From positions 1-40,309 of the forward strand of contig CAMCYH010000018.1 of NCBI GenBank assembly GCA_945883745.1: 40,309 bases of DNA, in the 5' to 3' direction. The notes below the pieces were generated by a model. It worked only from the letters and a program-made list of their open reading frames with translations. It searched no databases and was not told where the DNA came from. The stretch comes from Candidatus Kuenenia stuttgartensis. Lineage in GTDB: Bacteria > Planctomycetota > Planctomycetia > Pirellulales > UBA1268. Every line of letters begins with the position of its first letter. Positions within the stretch are counted from its first letter, which is position 1. Shown one piece after another: positions 34,972 through 40,309 of the stretch. A program made the position numbers and the translations under genes.

Positions 34972-35304
34972 ATGTCCTTGCCCGTTCTGCTTGCCGAAGC
35001 GGCCGCAACCGAGGATCCGGCGGCCCGCTTCATCCGCCTGCTGACCGTGTTTCTGCTCGCAATGTGGGTGGGCTTCGAGGTGATCACGAAGGTGCCGCAG
35101 CGGCTCCACACGCCGCTCACAAGCGGCTCCAACGCGATCTCGGGCATCACCGCCGTGGGAGCGATCGTCGTGGCGGGCGCCCTGTCCACAGCCACCAGCA
35201 CGGTCCTCGGTTTGGCCGCGGTCGTGCTCGCAATGATCAATGTCGCCGGCGGCTTCGTGGTGACATACCGGATGCTCGAGATGTTCAACCCCAAGAAGAA
35301 GTAG
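34972..35304 (+). CDS. pntAB: NAD(P) transhydrogenase subunit alpha, part 2
   Basis: The membrane part of the alpha subunit, forming part of the proton channel. The 110-residue protein has helices at about 24-42 (LLTVFLLAMWVGFEVI), 54-74 and 78-98. It contains VGFEVITKVPQRLHTPLTSGSNAISGI, which is the family signature, and ends in FNPKKK. GGAG precedes the ATG. The gene is between pntAA and pntB with short spacers (29 and six bases), so the three are transcribed together. The N-terminus is slightly longer than usual, with an acidic stretch before the first helix. Length and content fit a complete protein. Confidence 0.95.
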   Translation: MSLPVLLAEAAATEDPAARFIRLLTVFLLAMWVGFEVITKVPQRLHTPLTSGSNAISGITAVGAIVVAGALSTATSTVLGLAAVVLAMINVAGGFVVTYRMLEMFNPKKK

Positions 35305-35310
35305 CTGCGC

Positions 35311-36765
35311 ATGTCGAGCCAAGCCTGGATCAATCTTGCATATCTTGCCGCCGCGATGCTGTTCATCGTGGCCTTCAAGATGATGAGCAGCCCGCGGACG
35401 GCCGTGCGGGGAACGTTTCTCGGTGCGGCCGGCATGGCGATCGCGATCATAGCCGCCTGCTTCGAGGCGCCGATCGCGCAGAGCGTCGCAAGCCGCGGTG
35501 CATGGCCGCTGCTCATGCTGGCCGCCGCAGCGGTGCTCGGGGGAGGCGTCGGGGCCACGATGGCCCTCCGCTATCCGATGACCAGCATGCCCCAGATGGT
35601 CGCGCTCCTCAATGGATTCGGGGGCGCAGCATCGGTGCTTGTTGCCGGAGCGGAACTGTCCGGCACCTGCAACCTTGCGTTTTGTGATGCCGACCCGCGA
35701 GCGGCGACCGCCGCGGCCAGCCTGCTGCCGTGGACCCAGTTCTCGATTGCCACGGCCCTGACAGGACTCATCGGCGCGGTCACGTTCTGGGGCAGCCTCG
35801 TCGCGTTCGGAAAACTCGAGGAACTACCGCAGTTCAAGAAGGCCTGGACAGACCCGCGTCGCCACTGGATCAACCTCGCTCTGGTGGCCCTTACGCTCCT
35901 GCTCACCTGGGGCTTCTGCACCAACCCTGACTACACCATCCTTTTCTGGCTGCTCGTGGTGGTGGGCAGTGCCCTCGGCGTCACGCTCACGCTCCCGATC
36001 GGCGGCGCCGACATGCCGGTCGTCATCTGCCTGCTCAACAGCTACTCGGGCTTGGCCGCAGCGGCGGCTGGTTTCGTGATCGACAATTCCGTACTCGTGA
36101 TCGCCGGCTCGCTCGTCGGAGCGTCAGGCCTCATCCTTACGGCGATCATGTGCCAAGCGATGAACCGCTCGCTTGTGGGTGTGCTCTTCGGCGGTCTCGG
36201 TACCACGGCCGCCGTGAGCGGAGACGATGTCTATGCAGGCAAGGTGAAGAGCGCCGGCGCTGAAGAGATCGCGATGGTGCTCGAGGGCGCCGACAAGGTC
36301 GTGATCGTGCCGGGCTACGGCCTCGCCGTCGCGCAGGCCCAGCATGCGGTCCGCGAGTTAGCCGACGCGCTCGAGGCCCGCGGCGCGAAGGTGGAGTACG
36401 CCATCCATCCGGTGGCCGGGCGGATGCCGGGCCACATGAATGTGCTCCTGGCCGAGGCCGATGTGCCCTATGAAAAGCTCCGCGAGATGGACGACATCAA
36501 TCCGGAGTTTGCGGAGACTGACGTCGCCATTGTGATCGGGGCCAACGACGTGGTGAACCCCGCCGCCCGTACCGACCCCTCCAGCCCGATCGCGGGCATG
36601 CCGATCCTCGACGTCGACAGGGCCCGCACCGTCGTGGTGGTAAAGCGGTCGCTCTCGCCGGGCTTTGCCGGTATCCCCAACCCGCTCTTCGCGGCCGACA
36701 ACACGCTCATGTACTTCGCCGACGGCAAAAAGGCGATCCTCGATCTCGTCGCCGCGCTCAAGTAG
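35311..36765 (+). CDS. pntB: NAD(P) transhydrogenase subunit beta
   Basis: The 484-residue beta subunit with the main membrane domain (residues 1 to about 280, eight or so helices, including MTSMPQMVALLNGFGGAAS and MPVVICLLNSYSGLAAAAAGF) and the cytosolic NADP(H)-binding domain III. The latter has VVIVPGYGLAVAQAQHAVRELADAL, HPVAGRMPGHMNVLLAEADVPY, and VAIVIGANDVVNPAARTDP. All key parts are present. Transhydrogenase uses the proton gradient to drive hydride transfer from NADH to NADP+. It starts six bases after pntAB. Its last eight bases overlap the 3' end of the convergent hemW. It completes a normal three-gene operon. Confidence 0.96.
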   Translation: MSSQAWINLAYLAAAMLFIVAFKMMSSPRTAVRGTFLGAAGMAIAIIAACFEAPIAQSVASRGAWPLLMLAAAAVLGGGVGATMALRYPMTSMPQMVALLNGFGGAASVLVAGAELSGTCNLAFCDADPRAATAAASLLPWTQFSIATALTGLIGAVTFWGSLVAFGKLEELPQFKKAWTDPRRHWINLALVALTLLLTWGFCTNPDYTILFWLLVVVGSALGVTLTLPIGGADMPVVICLLNSYSGLAAAAAGFVIDNSVLVIAGSLVGASGLILTAIMCQAMNRSLVGVLFGGLGTTAAVSGDDVYAGKVKSAGAEEIAMVLEGADKVVIVPGYGLAVAQAQHAVRELADALEARGAKVEYAIHPVAGRMPGHMNVLLAEADVPYEKLREMDDINPEFAETDVAIVIGANDVVNPAARTDPSSPIAGMPILDVDRARTVVVVKRSLSPGFAGIPNPLFAADNTLMYFADGKKAILDLVAALK

Positions 36766-37891
36766 TCAGTACGTCAGCCCAGAGCGAGTCCGACACGAGG
36801 AGGCCGGCGCGGGTAAGCCGCACCGTTACTCCGTCGTCGGTGGCGAGCCCAGCCGCGGCCCAGCCCGCGACGGTGGACCCGACCAGTTGGTTAAACTCGT
36901 ATCCGCTTGCCGCGAGGAACACCGCCCGATCGATGCCGGCTCGTCGCCGGAGACCGACGACGAGCCGTTCGCGGGCCGCCTGCTCGGCCGTCATCTCATC
37001 GATGTCACCGGTCGCATCTTCGCCGGCGAGCATCTTCGTGATCCAGGTCGTCGCGCTGCGATGATTCGTGATCCTCGTGCGGCCGTCGAACCGCGCAGCC
37101 CCCGGCCCGAAGGCCTCCCAGGGCCGGCAGTCCCAATAGGCCTCGTTGTGGCGGCAGCGATAGCCCGGCCGGCCAAAATTGCTCACCTCATAGTGCTCGT
37201 AGCCAGCGGCCTCGAGCCGATCGATCGCCAACTCAAACATCGCCCCTTCGAGCGTTTCGTCCACCGGACGCAGATCGCCCCGTCGCCGTGCCGTTTCGAA
37301 GGCCGTGCCTTGTTCCCAGGTCAGGCAGTAGACCGAGACGTGCTGCACGCCAAGGGCCACCGCCGCGGCGAGGTCGGCCTCGACAGCGGCGAGCGCCTGC
37401 CCGGGCGCGGCCGTCATCAGGTCGAGATTCACGACGAGCCCGGCATCGAGGAGACGCGCCACGGCAGCCCGCACGTGGGCAGGCACATGGTCGCGATCGA
37501 GCGCCCGGAGCGTGGCCGCGTCCAGCGACTGCCCCCCGAGGCTCACCCGAGTCACGCCGCACTCAGTGGCCGCCGCCACAAACTCTGCGGTGACATCGAG
37601 AGGATTAGCCTCCACGGTGACTTCGGCATCAGCAGCTCTTCCGAGCTTTGTCGAGAGCAGACCGAAGAGCCGTCGCAGGCCGTCGGGCCCCAGGTGCGAC
37701 GGCGTGCCACCACCGAGGTACAGCGTGTCGGTCTCAAGCGGCTGGCGGACGCGTTCCAACTCGCGAGCCACGGCCTCGAAATAGCGGTCGATCAGATCGT
37801 CACGCCCCGCCACGAGTGTGAAATCGCAGTAGCCGCACCGGTGGCGACAAAACGGGACATGAACATAGGCGTGACGGGGGCTCCCGGGCAT
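36758..37891 (-). CDS. hemW: Radical SAM heme chaperone HemW-like protein
   Basis: A radical SAM protein often annotated as an oxygen-independent coproporphyrinogen III oxidase. It starts YVHVPFCRHRCGYCDF after nine residues, with the cluster motif C15-x3-C19-x2-C22, and has YLGGGTPSHL and the SLGGQSLDAATL segment. The length of 377 residues and the missing HemN N-terminal extension point to HemW, which binds heme and passes it to target proteins. A role in heme trafficking is therefore more likely than synthesis. The frame is open 65 codons upstream, through the repeat element, but the ATG at 37891 gives the family start. Repeat copy 2 ends 43 bases upstream of it. The gene overlaps pntB by eight bases tail to tail. 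Confidence 0.9.
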   Translation of the reverse strand: MPGSPRHAYVHVPFCRHRCGYCDFTLVAGRDDLIDRYFEAVARELERVRQPLETDTLYLGGGTPSHLGPDGLRRLFGLLSTKLGRAADAEVTVEANPLDVTAEFVAAATECGVTRVSLGGQSLDAATLRALDRDHVPAHVRAAVARLLDAGLVVNLDLMTAAPGQALAAVEADLAAAVALGVQHVSVYCLTWEQGTAFETARRRGDLRPVDETLEGAMFELAIDRLEAAGYEHYEVSNFGRPGYRCRHNEAYWDCRPWEAFGPGAARFDGRTRITNHRSATTWITKMLAGEDATGDIDEMTAEQAARERLVVGLRRRAGIDRAVFLAASGYEFNQLVGSTVAGWAAAGLATDDGVTVRLTRAGLLVSDSLWADVLTT

Positions 37892-37934
37892 GAAGTCACT
37901 ATACGCCAAAAGCTCAGGCCTACTCGCCCAACCC

Positions 37935-38076
37935 GGCTCAGGATTGCCCGTGCCATATCGCCGGACGCTCACTTCGGCCCTCCAGGCCTGCGTTCGCTCG
38001 ATGCCAGCTTCGCTCTCGGCATCCATGCCTCCGCTCGCTGCCAACGCCGGCTCCATGGCACGGGCAACCCCAAGCC
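37935..38076 (-). repeat. Dispersed inverted-repeat element, copy 2
   Basis: A 142-bp element with 22-bp inverted ends at 37935-37956 and 38055-38076 and three mismatches, all of which become G-U pairs on the minus strand. The core of the right arm is ATGGCACGGGCAACCCC. An inner hairpin is at 37976-37988 (GGCC-CTCCA-GGCC). The interior aligns with copy 1 over nearly its whole length. Read on the minus strand it leads toward hemW, 43 bases from the start codon. Confidence 0.87.
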
Positions 38077-38101
38077 TTGCTCGCATCAGGAAGAGGTAGG
38101 A

Positions 38102-38237
38102 TTCGTGCTACCCGCACTCCGAGAGCCGGCGTAGCTGGCAAGCGCAGGCATGATGCCGAAAGCGCAGCCAGGTCCGAGTGAGCGGAAGCCAGGATGGCTG
38201 AAGCGAACGTCCGGCGACGGAGTGCGGGTAGTACGAA
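38102..38237 (+). repeat. Dispersed inverted-repeat element, copy 3 (diverged arms)
   Basis: A 136-bp copy in the opposite orientation, 25 bases after copy 2. Its arms (38102-38121 and 38218-38237) pair at 19 of 20 positions but differ from the others: the core is CTACCCGCACTCCG where other copies have TTGCCCGTGCCAC. The one mismatch is G-U on the plus strand. The inner hairpin is at 38187-38199 (AGCCA-GGA-TGGCT). The interior (GAGCCGGCG near the left and GCGAACGTCCGGCGA near the right) is clearly homologous to copy 4. Together with copy 2 it fills the 383-base gap between hemW and the MBL gene, which has no gene. Confidence 0.85.
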
Positions 38238-38274
38238 GCCGGGTTGGGCACGTTGAGCCCAGAACAGCGAACCG

Positions 38275-39114
38275 TCACAGCCAGATATGCAGCCGGCCAT
38301 CGAGCATGTCGGGGAGCTTTTTTGCCACGATGCGGCGGATGCGGTCGTCGGTGTAGCGGGTGGAGAAGTGCGTGGCGATGACGACCTCGTTCCGAAACCG
38401 CTCCCGGCGGGCGAGCAGATCATCGAGGTGCATGTGGCCGTATTTGTGGATCTTCTCCTTGCGATGGGAGTGGGCCACGAATGTGAGTTCTGTGATCAGA
38501 ATCATCGCTTCGAACATGGCCGGGCAGCGATCGAGTCCTTCGGGGGAGCTGTCGCCGAGGTAGGCGACCAGCGGCGTGCGGGCCTCCTGGGTCACCTCGA
38601 CGCCGGAAAGCCGCAGGTCGCGGATCTTGTCGCCCGGCAGGCCGTGGTATTCGTGCTTGAGTTTGCGACGGCGTTCCCAGACCACGAAGCCGACGCTCGG
38701 CAGCGTGTGGGTGGTGCTCGAGACCGTGACGACGTGTTCCCGGGAGAGCTCGATCTCGTCCCCCGGCCGGGCCGGCAGGAGTGTGCAGGGGAGCCGGCCC
38801 CGGTCGAGGCGACTGACCGCCCGGAGCAGTTTCTCGATCGGTTCGATCGACGACTCGGGCACGTAGATCGTGGGGGGTTCCATCTTCATCATCCGCCGCC
38901 GCGCCACGTAGACCGGCAGGGCGGCGATGTGATCGAGATGCGTGTGGGAGAGGAACCAGGTGCTGGTGGCCATGAAGCCCCAGGGCTGGCCACCCAGATC
39001 GAAGCCGAGCTTGAGCTCCGGAATCCGCCAGTAGCTTTGCACGGCGGCCCGCGAGTAGCCCTCGACCGTGAGCCCCTTGTGGGTGATGGTGCGGACCGGG
39101 GCGTTTTCGATCAT
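38275..39114 (-). CDS. MBL-fold hydrolase related to RNase Z
   Basis: A 279-residue metallo-beta-lactamase fold protein. The main metal motif is H57-T-H59-L-D61-H62, in [17 protein letters not shown]. Further metal ligands are likely in THTLPSVGF, in YLGDSS (Asp) and in [12 protein letters not shown] (His), in the order of the RNase Z/ELAC group. Those enzymes trim tRNA 3' ends. The insert typical of full RNase Z (the flexible exosite arm) is not obvious, so it may be a related esterase or phosphodiesterase instead. The ATG at 39114 overlaps the scpA stop as ATGA, so it is likely translated by coupling. No symbol is given because the exact activity is not clear. Confidence 0.82.
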   Translation of the reverse strand: MIENAPVRTITHKGLTVEGYSRAAVQSYWRIPELKLGFDLGGQPWGFMATSTWFLSHTHLDHIAALPVYVARRRMMKMEPPTIYVPESSIEPIEKLLRAVSRLDRGRLPCTLLPARPGDEIELSREHVVTVSSTTHTLPSVGFVVWERRRKLKHEYHGLPGDKIRDLRLSGVEVTQEARTPLVAYLGDSSPEGLDRCPAMFEAMILITELTFVAHSHRKEKIHKYGHMHLDDLLARRERFRNEVVIATHFSTRYTDDRIRRIVAKKLPDMLDGRLHIWL

Positions 39115-39845
39115 GCCGCGACTCGGGGCGGGGTGGTGGCGGGCTCGAGCCAAATCTCGTCGAAGAGCTGCTCTTGCGTGGCCGAAAGCCGACCACGGCG
39201 GACGAGTTCCAGCACAGCCAGAAAGATACCCACCATTCGCGACCGCGACATGTCCTCCTCGAAGAACTCCGTGAAAGCCGCCCTCCCCTTTTCCTGCACG
39301 ACCGCTGCGACCCGCTCCATGTGCACCTCGATCGGCGTGTCGTCGTGGACGATCTGCCGCGGCTTCCGCCGCTCCTTCTTCCGCAGCACCCGTGACATCG
39401 CGCCGACGAGATCCCACACGTGGGCATCGGCGATCGCCACTTCGGGCGGTCTCCCCTTCTCCACCGGCTCCTCCACAGGCAGACGGGAAAACCGCAGCTC
39501 CCACTGCCGGGCCCGATCCTCGAGGAGCACGGCGGCATCGCGATACTGCTTGTATTCGAGGAGCCGCTGAACCAGGTCCTCTTTGACCAGTTCCACCTCT
39601 TCTTCAATCTCCTCCGGCCGCGGCACGAGGGCGCGGGCCTTGATTTCGAGGAGCACGCTCGCCAGATCGACAAATTCGCCGACCTGATCGATGGCCAGAT
39701 CCTCGAGCACGTCAAGGTAGGCAACGAACTCTTCGGTGACCTTCGCGACGGGCACCTCGGTCACGTCCACCTCGTGCTTCTTCACGAGGTAGAGCAGCAG
39801 GTCCATCGGCCCGGCGAAGACATCAAGGGCGACTTTGAATTCCAT
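39111..39845 (-). CDS. scpA: Segregation and condensation protein A
   Basis: Kleisin subunit that bridges the SMC heads in the chromosome-condensing complex. The 244-residue protein has the N-terminal helix region with [35 protein letters not shown], which is the ScpA signature, the segment [17 protein letters not shown], and a C-terminal winged-helix-like domain ([34 protein letters not shown]). The length is normal. scpB and smc are not in the window. It overlaps the MBL-fold gene by ATGA downstream. Upstream, repeat copy 4 lies 72 bases from its start and the HIT gene is divergent. Confidence 0.95.
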   Translation of the reverse strand: MEFKVALDVFAGPMDLLLYLVKKHEVDVTEVPVAKVTEEFVAYLDVLEDLAIDQVGEFVDLASVLLEIKARALVPRPEEIEEEVELVKEDLVQRLLEYKQYRDAAVLLEDRARQWELRFSRLPVEEPVEKGRPPEVAIADAHVWDLVGAMSRVLRKKERRKPRQIVHDDTPIEVHMERVAAVVQEKGRAAFTEFFEEDMSRSRMVGIFLAVLELVRRGRLSATQEQLFDEIWLEPATTPPRVAA

Positions 39846-39917
39846 CCAGCCATTTGCGGAAACCTGGGAACGTACGTCAATACGGAATCACTCGCGCCCT
39901 TTTCACACACACAGCGA

Positions 39918-40049
39918 GGGGTTGCCCGTGCCACGGAGCCGGCGTTGGCAGGCGAGCGAAGGCAGGGATGCCGAAGCGAGGCTGGCATCGAGTGAGCGAA
40001 GGCCGGGATGGCCGTAGCGAACGTCCGGCGATGTGGCACGGGCAACCCC
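39918..40049 (+). repeat. Dispersed inverted-repeat element, copy 4
   Basis: A 132-bp copy with a perfect 17-bp inverted core (GGGGTTGCCCGTGCCAC at 39918-39934, its complement at 40033-40049). An inner hairpin is at 40001-40013 (GGCC-GGGAT-GGCC), and another near 39961-39972 (GGCA-GGGA-TGCC). It lies in the gap between divergent scpA and the HIT gene. On the plus strand, the same strand of the element as in copy 3, it ends 47 bases before the HIT start codon. Confidence 0.87.
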
Positions 40050-40096
40050 GGAGCCCACCAGAGCCAAATAGGTCATGTTCAAGTACGATACGACTC

Positions 40097-40309
40097 ATGA
40101 CTCACGAAACCCTCTGGGCCCCCTGGCGGCTCGGATATGTGCAGGGCCACGACAAAGGCGAGCCGGCTGCAGCGGTCGAGCCGCGGCAGTGGCGGCCGGG
40201 ATCTGACCGTGACTGTTTTCTCTGCCTGGCGGCCGCTGCCGAGCCGGACCACGACCGACAGCTCGGCGTGCTGGACCGCACCGGTTCGAGCATCGTCGTG
40301 ATCAACCGC
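40097..40309 (+). CDS. HIT-family hydrolase, N-terminal fragment
   Basis: The first 71 codons of a gene that runs off the window. It begins MTHETLWAPWRLGYVQ, as in HIT proteins of the diadenosine-polyphosphate hydrolase/phosphorylase group (L-W-A-P-W-R-x-x-Y), and has the cysteine pair C40-x2-C43 (DCFLC) that binds zinc in that group. The end at SIVVINR fits the beta strand before the HIT catalytic region. A 20-residue insert (HDKGEPAAAVEPRQWRPG) lies between the two. The catalytic His triad is beyond the window. No clear Shine-Dalgarno site is seen before the ATG at 40097. Repeat copy 4 ends 47 bases upstream. Substrate is not known. Confidence 0.82.
   Translation, partial: MTHETLWAPWRLGYVQGHDKGEPAAAVEPRQWRPGSDRDCFLCLAAAAEPDHDRQLGVLDRTGSSIVVINR

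Noticed and set aside
37892..38086. Longer HemW start at 38086
   Set aside because: The extra 65 residues are translated from repeat copy 2. The family N-terminus begins near the ATG at 37891.

Overview
The window reads as a high-GC chromosomal segment of a planctomycete, most likely from the Pirellulales-like lineages. That placement is an inference from gene content. The supporting signs are a GldF-GldG fusion beside a GldA-type ATPase and a DUF4340 protein, a FabZ relative lacking the usual N-terminal FabZ signature, paired proteins with terpenoid-cyclase-type repeats, a DUF4175-like protein with about 500 residues of Q/G/K-rich sequence, and a second ABC-2 export set with a planctomycete-style companion. 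LpxK implies lipid A, so the cell envelope is of the outer-membrane type. No rRNA, tRNA, CRISPR array, phage gene or transposase was seen.

Layout. 1-294 is the tail of an RND/MMPL exporter. pepA (+) meets a long minus-strand run of seven genes (15968 down to 1956): a DUF4175-like membrane protein, nadB (joined by an ATGA stop/start overlap), a GldA-type ATPase, a GldF-GldG fusion, DUF4340, fabH and pepF. From 16155, lpxK (+) converges on rpmG (-) with a 59-base antisense overlap. Next comes a plus-strand block: two paralogous TonB-like-anchored cyclase-repeat proteins, a small membrane protein, a 32-residue basic peptide, a FabZ-like dehydratase and trmB. purF (-) abuts trmB tail to tail and is divergent from proB, which is followed by a CNNM/CorC-type CBS protein. 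A second ABC set (ATPase, permease, companion; 31374 down to 27050) is followed by a Gly/Met-rich exported protein, the rplM-rpsI operon, the three-gene pntAA-pntAB-pntB transhydrogenase operon, hemW, an MBL-fold RNase Z-like hydrolase translationally coupled to scpA, and the start of a HIT-family gene.

The most unusual object is a dispersed element of about 135 bp in four intergenic copies (3835-3975, 37935-38076, 38102-38237, 39918-40049). Each copy has long terminal inverted repeats and two inner hairpins. The arms differ between copies but change together so that pairing is kept. All six mismatches in the paired arms become G-U pairs on the same strand of the element, which points to a folded RNA rather than only a DNA palindrome. 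Three of the four copies, read on that strand, lie 43-70 bases upstream of a start codon (pepF, hemW, HIT).

Functionally, most genes are housekeeping: peptide turnover (pepA, pepF), fatty acid and lipid A synthesis (fabH, fabZ-like, lpxK), NAD, purine and proline synthesis (nadB, purF, proB), NADPH balance (pnt), translation (rpmG, rpsI, rplM, trmB), heme insertion (hemW) and chromosome segregation (scpA). The uncharacterised interest lies in the envelope proteins and the repeat family.
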